DNA of 64,000 nucleotides, from assembly GCF_000165465.1 (NCBI RefSeq), contig NC_017455.1:806001-870000 (forward strand). Reading direction: 5' to 3'. Position 1 is the first letter of the stretch. Each line of letters opens with the position of its first letter. The stretch is from Halanaerobium praevalens DSM 2228. GTDB lineage: Bacteria > Bacillota > Halanaerobiia > Halanaerobiales > Halanaerobiaceae. Below the pieces are notes generated by a model. That model made no database searches, was not told the origin of the DNA, and was given only the letters and a program-made list of their open reading frames with translations. Position numbers and translations under genes: made by a program. Below, piece by piece: positions 27,926 through 36,725 of the stretch.

Positions 27926-28804
27926 ATGTCAAATAAAAATGAAAAATTTATGAAAAAAAATACTAATCCTTGGCTAGAAGCCTGGAGAAGATTATTACAG
28001 AGTAAAATAGGTATAGCTGGATTAGGAATTATTATATTTTTAATAATCGTTGCAATTTTAGCGCCGAAGTTAGCACCTTATGATCCTTTAAAAACAAATA
28101 TTTTAGCTAGGTATCAGGCACCTTCATCAAGCCATTTATTAGGAACTGATGGAATGGGAAGAGATATTTTAAGTCGAATAATTTATGGTTCTAGAATTTC
28201 AATTCAAGTTGGTTTAGTTTCTGTCGGGCTTGCTTTATTTTTTGGGGTTAGTTTTGGACTTTTAGCAGGTTATTATGGTGGTAAACTAGATATGTTAATT
28301 ATGAGATTTATGGATATTATGCTTGCTTTTCCAAGTATTTTATTGGCAATAGGTATTGTTGCAATTTTAGGTCCTCAGTTAAAAAATGCTATGTTAGCAA
28401 TTGGAATTATAAATGTACCTCGTTTTGCCAGAATAGTTCGTTCATCAGTAATATCAATTAAAGAAAGTGAATATATAAGTGCTGCTAGAGCTCTTGGTGC
28501 TGGTGATTTAAGGATAATTTTCAAACATTTATTACCAAATGCTATGGCCCCATTGATTGTTCAAACAACTTTAAGTATAGCTACTGCTATTTTGGAAGCA
28601 GCTGCTTTAAGCTTTTTAGGACTTGGAGCTCAACCACCATCACCTGAATGGGGTGCCATGTTGAGTGATGCTCGAAGTTCATTACAAAAAGCACCCTGGG
28701 TAGCTACTTTCCCTGGTTTAGCAATAATCTTTGGTGTTTTAGGTTTCAATTTACTTGGAGATGGGCTCAGAGATGCTTTAGATCCTAAAATGAAAAATGT
28801 CTAA
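27926..28804 (+). CDS. ABC transporter permease, DppC/OppC type
   Basis: Second permease of the peptide-type importer, 292 residues with about six helices. Family patterns seen are HLLGTDGMGRDILSRIIYG, FGLLAGYYGG, the EAA loop (SAARALGAGDLRIIFKHLLP) and SFLGLGAQPPSPEWGAML near the C-terminus. A GGAGGA site precedes ATG 27926, and 15 bases separate it from the first permease gene. Since no dppD/dppF ATPases lie nearby, ATPases from elsewhere must energise it. Confidence 0.94.
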   Translation: MSNKNEKFMKKNTNPWLEAWRRLLQSKIGIAGLGIIIFLIIVAILAPKLAPYDPLKTNILARYQAPSSSHLLGTDGMGRDILSRIIYGSRISIQVGLVSVGLALFFGVSFGLLAGYYGGKLDMLIMRFMDIMLAFPSILLAIGIVAILGPQLKNAMLAIGIINVPRFARIVRSSVISIKESEYISAARALGAGDLRIIFKHLLPNAMAPLIVQTTLSIATAILEAAALSFLGLGAQPPSPEWGAMLSDARSSLQKAPWVATFPGLAIIFGVLGFNLLGDGLRDALDPKMKNV

Positions 28805-28817
28805 TTTATAAAGTAAG

Positions 28818-29597
28818 GTGATAAAAATTATTGATCCAATTTTAGTTAGTTTTTATTCTATTGAAATAAGGTGGTATGGTTTTTTAATAGTTTTAGCTTT
28901 AGTTATTTCACTTTTTATTTTAAATTATCTTTTAAAAAAAGAAGAAAATTTAGATCTTGATTTTTTTCTAGATTTTTTTATATTAGCTTTGCCGATTGGT
29001 ATTTTAGCTGCTCGGCTATATTATGTACTTTTTAATTTAAATTATTATTTAAAAGAGCCAGCTAAAATTTTAGCAATTAATGAAGGTGGACTAGCTATAC
29101 ATGGAGGACTACTTGCTGGCATAGTAGTCCTTTATGTTTTTAGTCTAAAAAAAGAAAATAATTTTCTCTTAACTTTAGATTATTTAGCTCCTTTAACAGC
29201 TTTTTCTCAAGCTATAGGTCGCTGGGGTAATTTTATTAATCAAGAAGCATATGGGAAGATAGTAAAACAAAATTATTATTCTTTTCTACCTAAATTTATT
29301 AAAAAACAGATGTATATTAATGGTTCTTATCGAGAAGCTACTTTTTTGTATGAATCAATAGCTGATTTTTTGCTTTTTGTTTTTTTATTGTTTTATTTAA
29401 GATCTAAAAATAAAAAAAGAGGAGAAGTTTTTGCTTTTTATTTAATTTTTTATTCTCTGGCTAGATTTTTTATAGAAGAACAGAGAGTTGATAGTTTATT
29501 AATTTATGAATTTCAGTTAGCAAAATTAATTAGTCTGGTTTTAATTTTGATTGGTTTATCTTTACTTTTTTATATTAATAAGTTTAATCAGTCTTAA
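28818..29597 (+). CDS. lgt: Phosphatidylglycerol--prolipoprotein diacylglyceryl transferase
   Basis: Lgt attaches diacylglycerol to the lipobox cysteine of prolipoproteins, the first step of lipoprotein maturation. The product is 259 residues with seven hydrophobic segments. Motifs include IRWYGFLIV, the HGGL element with its conserved histidine, the Lgt signature GRWGNFINQEAYG, and ARFFIEEQR. The start is uncertain: GTG 28818 fits the frame, but the AAGG site abuts it. An ATT start nine to twelve bases on would be better spaced but is rare. The gene follows the ABC cassette by 13 bases and may ride on the same mRNA. Confidence 0.93.
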   Translation: MIKIIDPILVSFYSIEIRWYGFLIVLALVISLFILNYLLKKEENLDLDFFLDFFILALPIGILAARLYYVLFNLNYYLKEPAKILAINEGGLAIHGGLLAGIVVLYVFSLKKENNFLLTLDYLAPLTAFSQAIGRWGNFINQEAYGKIVKQNYYSFLPKFIKKQMYINGSYREATFLYESIADFLLFVFLLFYLRSKNKKRGEVFAFYLIFYSLARFFIEEQRVDSLLIYEFQLAKLISLVLILIGLSLLFYINKFNQS

Positions 29598-29607
29598 AAT
29601 ACTTAAA

Positions 29608-29636
29608 TTGACAGTTAAAACTTTATGTGCTACACT
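29608..29636 (+). promoter_or_regulatory. Sigma-A-type promoter of metK
   Basis: TTGACA and TACACT lie 17 bases apart. The leader is only about 50 bases, with no sign of a SAM riboswitch. Confidence 0.82.
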
Positions 29637-29694
29637 AAATTTAATAATTATTAAATACATTAATTAAGAATATATATAGACGAAAGGTGATATT

Positions 29695-30879
29695 ATGACA
29701 CGTAAATATTTACTTAGCTCAGAGTCGGTAACAGAAGGTCACCCTGATAAGGTTGCTGATCAAATTTCAGATGCTGTTTTGGATGCTATTCTGGCCGAAG
29801 ATCCAGAAGCGAGAGTTGCCTGTGAAACAATGGTTACTACAGGTTTGATTTTAATAGCAGGTGAGATCACAACTTCGTGTTATGTTGATTTAAAACAAAT
29901 TGCTAGAGAAACAGTTACAGAAATCGGTTATACAAGAGCTAAATATGGTTTTGATGGAGAAACATGTGCTGTTTTAACAGCTATTGATGAACAGTCTGGA
30001 GACATTGCTCTGGGTGTTGACCATGCTTTAGAAGAAAAAGCAGGTGAATCTAATTCTGACTTAGGTGCTGGTGATCAGGGGCTAATGTTTGGTTATGCAA
30101 CTAATGAAACTGAAGAATTAATGCCTTTGCCAATTATGCTTTCTCATAAATTAGCTCGTAAATTAGCTGAAGTTAGAAAAAATGGTCCTTTAAAATATTT
30201 ACGTCCTGATGGCAAAACTCAGGTTGTTGTAGCTTATGAAGATGATCAACCTGTATATGTTGATAAAATATTAATTTCAAGCCAACACCATCCTCAAATT
30301 AGTCAAGAACAAATTAAAGAAGATATAATTAAATATGTAATAAATGAAGTTATTAGTTCTGACTTATTAAGATCAGACACCGAAATCTTGGTTAATCCAA
30401 CTGGTAGATTTGTAATTGGGGGGCCAAATGGTGATACAGGTTTAACAGGTAGAAAAATCATAGTTGATACATATGGAGGCTCAGCTCATCATGGAGGAGG
30501 AGCTTTTTCTGGTAAAGATCCAACTAAAGTTGATCGTTCAGCTTCTTATGCTGCTCGCTATATTGCTAAAAATATTGTAGCAGCAGAAATTGCAGCTAGA
30601 TGTGAAGTTCAAATTTCTTATGCAATAGGGGTTGCCAAACCTTTATCAGTAATGGTTGATACTTTTGGTACTGCACAAATTTCTGAAAATAAATTAGAAA
30701 AAATAATTAAAGAAGAGTTTGATTTAAGGCCGGCTAAAATTATTGAAAATCTGGAATTGAGAAATCCAATTTATAAGCAAGTAGCTGCTTATGGTCATTT
30801 TGGTCGTCATGACCTTCAATTGCCTTGGGAAAAGATAGATCGAGTCTCTAGTTTGAAAAAAAGATCTGGTTTAGAATAA
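29695..30879 (+). CDS. metK: S-adenosylmethionine synthetase
   Basis: MetK makes S-adenosylmethionine from methionine and ATP. The 394-residue product has all family signatures: [15 protein letters not shown], the ATP-site [23 protein letters not shown] and the P-loop-like [17 protein letters not shown]. It has its own promoter and a downstream hairpin, so it forms a single-gene unit. It supplies the methyl donor for rsmB, rlmN and rsmD, which also lie in this window. Confidence 0.98.
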   Translation: MTRKYLLSSESVTEGHPDKVADQISDAVLDAILAEDPEARVACETMVTTGLILIAGEITTSCYVDLKQIARETVTEIGYTRAKYGFDGETCAVLTAIDEQSGDIALGVDHALEEKAGESNSDLGAGDQGLMFGYATNETEELMPLPIMLSHKLARKLAEVRKNGPLKYLRPDGKTQVVVAYEDDQPVYVDKILISSQHHPQISQEQIKEDIIKYVINEVISSDLLRSDTEILVNPTGRFVIGGPNGDTGLTGRKIIVDTYGGSAHHGGGAFSGKDPTKVDRSASYAARYIAKNIVAAEIAARCEVQISYAIGVAKPLSVMVDTFGTAQISENKLEKIIKEEFDLRPAKIIENLELRNPIYKQVAAYGHFGRHDLQLPWEKIDRVSSLKKRSGLE

Positions 30880-30904
30880 AATTTTTAAATAAGATAATGA
30901 AGCT

Positions 30905-30930
30905 GCCGAAGGTTTTTTTACCTTCGGCTT
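30905..30930 (+). terminator. Terminator after metK
   Basis: GCCGAAGG and CCTTCGGC pair around an eight-base T-rich loop. The downstream T run is short (TTTT), so termination may be partial. Confidence 0.7.
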
Positions 30931-30996
30931 TTGACATTTAACTAAATAATATAGATTAAGAAATAGTTTAATTATTATTTTTAAGAAAGGAAAACT

Positions 30997-33225
30997 ATGG
31001 ATAAGGTAATAAAAGTAGTAGTTGATCTTCCACTTCGTAAGTTAAATAAAGAATTTGATTACTTACTACCAGATAAATTAAAGTCAAAAATTAAAATTGG
31101 TCAAATTGTTAAAGTTCCATTTGGGCGCCGTAAAATTGCTGCTTTTGTAACTAAAATAAATGTTAAATCGGATTTAGAAAAATCAAAGTTAAAAAAAGTT
31201 GATTCTTTATTATATAAAGAAAGTTTTTTTGATCAAAAACTTTTAGAACTTTTTTATTGGACTGCCTCTTATTATCATGCTTATTTAGCTCAAGTAATTA
31301 AATCAGCTTTACCTGCTGGAATTACAGCTAAGAAAATTAAAAAGAAAAAAATAGAATATTTAAAAGTTAATTCTGAAATTAGTAATTTTAAAAAAGAATT
31401 ATCTAAATTAAATCAAAAAGCACCTAAACAATTTTTGATTTTGAAATATTTATTAGAAAACAAAAAAAAACAAAATAAATTAAAAAAAGTTTTAAAATAT
31501 GCTTCTACTTCTCGTCAAACTGTTTACCGTTTAATAGAAAAAAAATTAGCAGTTTTATATACTGATACTAAGAGTAGACAACCTAAGCTTGATTCTAAAT
31601 TAGAAACTAAAAAAACAGTTAAATTTAATTTAAAAGCCTCAGAATCTAAATTAATAAATAAAATAGCTAATAATTTTTATCAAAAAAATAGTTATTTATT
31701 AAGAACTAGTAGTAATAATAAAAAAAGATTTATCTTTGTTTTAAAATTGATTGAAAAACTTTTGCAAAAAGATAAAAATGTCATTCTTTTGATACCAGAA
31801 ATTGAAAAAGATTATGTTTTTTTAGAACAGTTAAATGATTATTTTGAAGATCAAATTGCTTTTTTACACAGTAAACTTTCAAAAGGAGAAGTTTTTGATC
31901 AATGGCAGTTAATTAAAACTCATAAAGTCAAATTGGCAGTTGGAGCTAGATCAGCTATTTTTGCCCCCTTCGCTAAAGTTGATGCTGTAATTATTATGGA
32001 AGAAAATAATGAAAATTATAAAGGGCAAGAACATCCTTTGTATCAAGCTAGGCAAGTTGCTGCTAAACGTTTACAAAGTTCTAACTCAACTTTGATATTG
32101 GAATCTCCTTTTCCTTCACTTGAAAGTAAAAATCATGCTGATTTAGGTGAATATCAAGAGTTGAGAATAGATTCAGTAGTTGATAAAAGAAAACAGAAAG
32201 TGATTGATTTAAAAAATGAAGTAGAAAAAGGAAACTTAGGCAACTTAAGTCAAGAATTAAAAAAAGAAATTGAAAAAAATTTAAAGCAAAAAAATAAGAT
32301 GATTTTATTTTTAAATAGAAGAGGTACTGCAAATTATATAATTTGTAGAAAATGTGGTCATGTTATTAAATGTCAACATTGTGATATTTCTTTAAGTTAT
32401 CATCAAAAACAAAACAAATTAAGTTGTCATTATTGTGGCTTAGAAAAAAAGTTACCTCAAACTTGTCCTGACTGTGGAAGTTCTTTTATTGCTCAAGCTG
32501 GTTTAGGTACTCAAAAAATAATTGATGAATTAAAAGAGCTCTATTCAGATTATGCTATTATTAGAGTTGATGGTGATTTAAAAGAAAGTGAATTAAAAAA
32601 GAGACTTAATGATTTTAAAAATAATAAAATTGATATTTTAGTAGGAACTTCTATTATTTTAAAAAATCAATTTTATAATCAACTTAAATTTTTAGCAGTT
32701 ATTTCTGCAGATACTACTTTAAATAACTCTAATTTTAGAGCAGCAGAAAATAATTTTTTTCTTATTAATCAGTTAAAAAGTATGCTTGTTAATTCTGAAG
32801 CTAGCACTTTTTTAGTCCAAAGTTATGAACCTGAACATTATAGTTTAAAAGCTGCTTTGACTTCTAAAAAGGAATTATTCTATAAACAAGAAAAACAAAT
32901 TAGAAAGCATAGGAATTATCCACCCTTTTGTCGGCTTTTAAACATTATAATTAGTTCTCAATCGGAAAAAAAGGCAGAAAATATAAGCAAAAAATTATCT
33001 CTTTTTTTAGAACAATATCAAAATAAATTTTTAGAAAAGTTAGGAGCTGCACCTGCTGTTTTAAGTAAAATAAGGAAAAAATATCGCTGGCAAATAATTT
33101 TAAAATTTGATTCAATGCGTAATCGGGAATATATAATCCAGTTAATTGAAAAAAAATTTGTTGAAGCTAATAATGAACAAAGAGTAGAAATTCGTATTGA
33201 TGTAGATCCCTATCAAATGTTATAA
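30997..33225 (+). CDS. priA: PriA-like primosomal protein with degenerate helicase motifs
   Basis: PriA restarts stalled replication forks. The 742-residue frame is intact and of normal length. The N-terminal DNA-binding part is present (residues 1-105, FDYLLP, GQIVKVPFGRR). All eight zinc cysteines are present in four pairs (450/453, 459/462, 477/480, 490/493). The ATPase motifs are not. Walker A, normally GVTGSGKTEVY, is RTSSNNKKRFIFV at 236-248. The DEEH box is MEEN at 334-337. The motif V region is GTSIILKN. Motif VI, normally QVAGRAGR, is QLKSMLVN at 592-599. PSLES and EPEHY are kept. Loss of ATPase with a kept fold suggests a structural loader. It lies 22 bases before def. Confidence 0.88.
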   Translation: MDKVIKVVVDLPLRKLNKEFDYLLPDKLKSKIKIGQIVKVPFGRRKIAAFVTKINVKSDLEKSKLKKVDSLLYKESFFDQKLLELFYWTASYYHAYLAQVIKSALPAGITAKKIKKKKIEYLKVNSEISNFKKELSKLNQKAPKQFLILKYLLENKKKQNKLKKVLKYASTSRQTVYRLIEKKLAVLYTDTKSRQPKLDSKLETKKTVKFNLKASESKLINKIANNFYQKNSYLLRTSSNNKKRFIFVLKLIEKLLQKDKNVILLIPEIEKDYVFLEQLNDYFEDQIAFLHSKLSKGEVFDQWQLIKTHKVKLAVGARSAIFAPFAKVDAVIIMEENNENYKGQEHPLYQARQVAAKRLQSSNSTLILESPFPSLESKNHADLGEYQELRIDSVVDKRKQKVIDLKNEVEKGNLGNLSQELKKEIEKNLKQKNKMILFLNRRGTANYIICRKCGHVIKCQHCDISLSYHQKQNKLSCHYCGLEKKLPQTCPDCGSSFIAQAGLGTQKIIDELKELYSDYAIIRVDGDLKESELKKRLNDFKNNKIDILVGTSIILKNQFYNQLKFLAVISADTTLNNSNFRAAENNFFLINQLKSMLVNSEASTFLVQSYEPEHYSLKAALTSKKELFYKQEKQIRKHRNYPPFCRLLNIIISSQSEKKAENISKKLSLFLEQYQNKFLEKLGAAPAVLSKIRKKYRWQIILKFDSMRNREYIIQLIEKKFVEANNEQRVEIRIDVDPYQML

Positions 33226-33247
33226 TATAATTTAGGAGGTAGATAAA

Positions 33248-33700
33248 ATGGCTCTTTTAAAAGTAAGAGAAATTGGAGATCCAGTTTTAAGAACTAAGGC
33301 TAAAGAAATAGATGAGGTTAATAAAAAAACTAATGAATTAATAGATAATATGTTTGAAACAATGTATGCTGAAGATGGTGTAGGATTAGCAGCACCTCAA
33401 ATTGGGATGTTAAAAAGAATTGCTGTTGTTGATATCAGAGAAGGAAATAAAGTTATTTTAATTAATCCAGAAATTATAGAAAAAGAAGGCAAGGCAATTA
33501 TGGAAGAAGGATGTTTGAGTATTCCTGGTGAAACTGGTGATGTGATTCGAGCAGAAAAAATTAAAGTTAAAAGCTTAAATAGAAAGGGCAAAGAAGTTAC
33601 TTTTCTAGCAGAAGGATTTGAAGCAAGGGCAATTCAGCATGAAATTGATCATTTAGATGGTATTTTATTTGTCGATAAAATTATAAAAATTGCGGAGTGA
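33248..33700 (+). CDS. def: Peptide deformylase
   Basis: Def removes the formyl group from new N-termini. The 150-residue product has the three metal-site motifs: GVGLAAPQIG, EGCLSIPG (Cys ligand) and QHEIDHLDG (two His and the catalytic Glu). An AGGAGGT site precedes the ATG. It forms the conserved pair with fmt, which adds the formyl group to initiator tRNA. Confidence 0.97.
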   Translation: MALLKVREIGDPVLRTKAKEIDEVNKKTNELIDNMFETMYAEDGVGLAAPQIGMLKRIAVVDIREGNKVILINPEIIEKEGKAIMEEGCLSIPGETGDVIRAEKIKVKSLNRKGKEVTFLAEGFEARAIQHEIDHLDGILFVDKIIKIAE

Positions 33701-33704
33701 TTTT

Positions 33705-34649
33705 ATGAAAATAATATTTATGGGAACTCCTGAATTTGCAGTTCCTGCTTTAGTTGAATTAGAAAATGATGAAGAAATTGAGATTAAGGCTGTAGTTACT
33801 CAGCCTGATCGTAAAAGTGGTAGAGGCCAAAAAATTAATTATTCTGATATTAAAGAAAAAGCTTTAGCTTTAGATTTAGAAATTTTACAAAGTGAAAATG
33901 TAAATCAAAAAGATTTTTTAGAAAAATTAAAAGAAATAGAACCAGATTTTATAGTAGTTGTGGCTTTTGGTCAAAAATTAAGTCCTGAATTATTAGCAAT
34001 ACCTAAGTTTGGTTGTATTAATCTCCATGCTTCTTTATTACCTAAATATAGAGGTTCTAGTCCAATCCATAAGGCAATAATAGATGGCAAAAGTAAAACT
34101 GGTAATACAACAATGTATATGGCTGAAGGTTGGGATGATGGAGATATAATTTATCAACAAGAGATTGAAATAAAAAGAGATGATACAGTCGGTGATTTAC
34201 ATGATAAAATGGCTAAAAAAGGGGCGAATTTGCTGCTTAAAACTCTAAAAGATATAAAAACAGCTGAGGCACCTAAAATTAGTCAAAATGATTCTGAAGC
34301 AACTTTTGCTTATAAAATAGATAAATCTTTAGGTAGCATTGATTGGAATCAAAAAGCTGAAAATATTTATAATTTAATTCGAGGTGTCAATCCTTGGCCT
34401 GGAGCTTATAGTGTTTTAAATGGTGAAAAAATTAAAATTTGGGAAAGTAAAATAAGTGATTATCCAGATACAAATTTAAAACCTGGTACAATTATTAAAG
34501 CAAATCAAAAAGATGGTATTTTAGTTCAGACAGCTTCTGGTGTAATTTCTATTGAAAAATTACAGCTCCCAGGAGGGAAAAAAATAGACTATTATTCATT
34601 CTTAAATGGCCATCAATTACCAGAAAAAGAAAAGTTTGACAAGGCCTAA
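33705..34649 (+). CDS. fmt: Methionyl-tRNA formyltransferase
   Basis: Fmt formylates initiator Met-tRNA using 10-formyl-tetrahydrofolate. The 314-residue product begins MKIIFMGTPEFAVPAL and has the formyl-transfer site INLHASLLPKYRGSSPI. WDDGDIIYQ follows, and there is a C-terminal OB-like domain (about residues 205-310). I use ATG 33705, which has GGAGTGA ahead of it; a TTG at 33690 in the same frame overlaps def and is less likely. Confidence 0.96.
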   Translation: MKIIFMGTPEFAVPALVELENDEEIEIKAVVTQPDRKSGRGQKINYSDIKEKALALDLEILQSENVNQKDFLEKLKEIEPDFIVVVAFGQKLSPELLAIPKFGCINLHASLLPKYRGSSPIHKAIIDGKSKTGNTTMYMAEGWDDGDIIYQQEIEIKRDDTVGDLHDKMAKKGANLLLKTLKDIKTAEAPKISQNDSEATFAYKIDKSLGSIDWNQKAENIYNLIRGVNPWPGAYSVLNGEKIKIWESKISDYPDTNLKPGTIIKANQKDGILVQTASGVISIEKLQLPGGKKIDYYSFLNGHQLPEKEKFDKA

Positions 34650-34679
34650 TGAGAATTAATTTATCAAGGAGGTAGACAT

Positions 34680-35369
34680 ATGTTTCCATTTTTCTTTGAT
34701 CCAACGATGATTGTAATCCTTCCCGCTTTATTGATTGCAGTTTATGCTCAATATAAAGTAAAAAATACTTTTAAAAAATATAATCAAATTAATTTAAATT
34801 CAAATTTAACTGGTGCTGAAGCAGCTAGAAAAATTTTGTTAAGTAATAATTTAAGCAATATAGAGATTCGTCAAACTGATGGTAAATTAAGTGATCATTA
34901 TGATCCTGAGAAAAAAACACTTAATTTGTCAGCAGATGTTTATCATAATAATTCAGTGGCAGCAGTTGGTGTGGCAGCACATGAAGTAGGTCATGCTATT
35001 CAAGATAAAGAAAATTATAAACCGTTATCATTAAGAGCTTCTTTAGTGCCTGCTGCTAATATTGGTTCTAGTTTGGGTTTGCCCTTAGCAATTTTTGGCT
35101 TTTTTATTAGAGCTGATTTTTTAATTATGACTGGTTTTGTTCTTTTTTCCGCTGCTTTTTTATTCCATTTAGTAACTTTACCAGTTGAATTTAATGCAAG
35201 TAATAGGGCCATTAGTAATTTGAAAAATAGTAATTTATTAAATCAAGAAGAACTTAAAGGGGTAAAAAAAGTTTTAAAAGCTGCAGCATTTACTTATGTA
35301 GCTACAACTTTAGTTGCTTTAGCAAATATGCTGAGAATTTTACTCTTAGCTGGTTTAGGTGATGATTAA
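34680..35369 (+). CDS. Membrane zinc metallopeptidase, YugP family
   Basis: A 229-residue membrane protein with the zinc protease motif HEVGHAIQ at about residues 101-108, preceded by DGKLSDHYDP and followed by two or three hydrophobic helices. A further acid (EFNAS at about residue 170) is a likely third zinc ligand. The family matches Bacillus YugP, whose substrates are unknown. It sits between fmt and rsmB, an insertion compared with Bacillus but seen in other anaerobic Firmicutes as I recall. AAGGAGGT lies ahead of the ATG. Confidence 0.88.
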   Translation: MFPFFFDPTMIVILPALLIAVYAQYKVKNTFKKYNQINLNSNLTGAEAARKILLSNNLSNIEIRQTDGKLSDHYDPEKKTLNLSADVYHNNSVAAVGVAAHEVGHAIQDKENYKPLSLRASLVPAANIGSSLGLPLAIFGFFIRADFLIMTGFVLFSAAFLFHLVTLPVEFNASNRAISNLKNSNLLNQEELKGVKKVLKAAAFTYVATTLVALANMLRILLLAGLGDD

Positions 35370-36719
35370 TTGAAAAATTTACGCTCAGAAATTTTAAAAG
35401 CACTACTTAGAGTTGAAAAAGGAAGTTATTCAAATTTATTATTAAATTCTAAATTAAAGCTAATTGAGGATAAGAGAGATAAAAATTTGTTTACTGAAAT
35501 TTATTATGGAGTAATTAGAAATAAGTTATATTTAGATTATATAATAAATCAATTTTCCAAAACCTCTTTGCTTAAAATGGATAGTGAAGTTTTAATGGGA
35601 CTTAGGATAGGAGTTTACCAACTATTTTTTCTGGATAAAGTTCCCGCAAGAGCTGCTATTTATGAAAGTGTAGAGGCTGTAAAAATTATTTTGCCTGCTA
35701 GCCAAAAAGGAGCTATATCTTTTACTAATGGAGTTTTAAGAAATATTAATCGCAAGCGTAATTCGATTAAGCTTCCAGCTAAAAATAAGGATCCTGAAAA
35801 ACACTTATCAATTAAGTATTCATATCCAATGTGGTTAGTTAAACGCTTTATTAAACAATATGGTTTTAATAAAAGTGAAAAAATATTAAAAGCAGGTAAT
35901 AAAAGAGCTGAGGTTATTTATCGTCATAATTCACTCAAAATGACCAAAGCTCAATTTATAGAATTGCTAGATGCTGCTGATTTAGAATATGAGTCAACAT
36001 TTTTAGAATCTTTTTATAAACTAAAAAAAGTAAATAATCCAGCTCAAACTAAAGTTTTTAAAAGAGGAGGAGCCTATATTCAAGGTACATCTGCAGGCTT
36101 AGCTTCTTTATTATTAGATCCTTCCGAAAATATGGAAGTTCTTGATTTAGCTGCTGCTCCTGGTGGTAAAACATCTCATTTAGCAGCTTTAATGAATAAT
36201 ACTGGTCAAATTAAAGCTTTAGATATTAGCCAAAGTCGTTTAGATTTGGTTCAAGAAAATTTACTAAGATTAGGTGTTAAAAATGTTAGCTTAAAAAAAG
36301 CTGATGCTAGTAAATATCAGGATAATAAAAAATATGATAGAATATTAGCTGATTTACCCTGTTCAGGTTTAGGACTTATAGCTTCTAAACCAGAGATTAA
36401 GTGGGATAAGAATGAGAATATAATAGAAAAAATGGCTAAATTACAATATAAAATTTTAAATAATAATCTAAACAAACTTAAAAGTGGAGGTCAATTATTA
36501 TATTCCACTTGTACTTTAGCAAAAGAAGAAAACCAAGATTTAATTAAACGAATTTTAAAAGAAAATAAAGCCTATAAATTAATTGATCTAAGTAGTAGGT
36601 TAGAAAAAGCAAGTAGTTTAAATTTAGAAACTAAAGACAAATATTTAGAAATTTTACCTGGTGAAGTAGATTCAGAGGGATTTTTCTATGCATTAATACA
36701 AAAAGTGGAGAGTGATTAA
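35370..36719 (+). CDS. rsmB: 16S rRNA (cytosine-967-C5)-methyltransferase
   Basis: RsmB (Sun) methylates C967 of 16S rRNA. The 449-residue product has an N-terminal NusB-like RNA-binding domain (about residues 1-140). The Rossmann methyltransferase domain follows, with DLAAAPGGKTSHLA for AdoMet binding and two cysteines typical of m5C enzymes in DLPCSGLG and STCTLAKEEN. TTG 35370 follows directly on the stop of the peptidase gene, with AGGTGATG upstream, so it is tightly coupled. Confidence 0.95.
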   Translation: MKNLRSEILKALLRVEKGSYSNLLLNSKLKLIEDKRDKNLFTEIYYGVIRNKLYLDYIINQFSKTSLLKMDSEVLMGLRIGVYQLFFLDKVPARAAIYESVEAVKIILPASQKGAISFTNGVLRNINRKRNSIKLPAKNKDPEKHLSIKYSYPMWLVKRFIKQYGFNKSEKILKAGNKRAEVIYRHNSLKMTKAQFIELLDAADLEYESTFLESFYKLKKVNNPAQTKVFKRGGAYIQGTSAGLASLLLDPSENMEVLDLAAAPGGKTSHLAALMNNTGQIKALDISQSRLDLVQENLLRLGVKNVSLKKADASKYQDNKKYDRILADLPCSGLGLIASKPEIKWDKNENIIEKMAKLQYKILNNNLNKLKSGGQLLYSTCTLAKEENQDLIKRILKENKAYKLIDLSSRLEKASSLNLETKDKYLEILPGEVDSEGFFYALIQKVESD

Positions 36720-36725
36720 TTTTAA

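Noticed and set aside
29637-29694. Possible SAM riboswitch before metK
   Set aside because: The leader is only about 50 bases with none of the S-box elements.
32081-32332. Open frame on the minus strand inside priA
   Set aside because: It is a leucine/phenylalanine-rich shadow of lysine-rich coding sequence; it does not interrupt priA.
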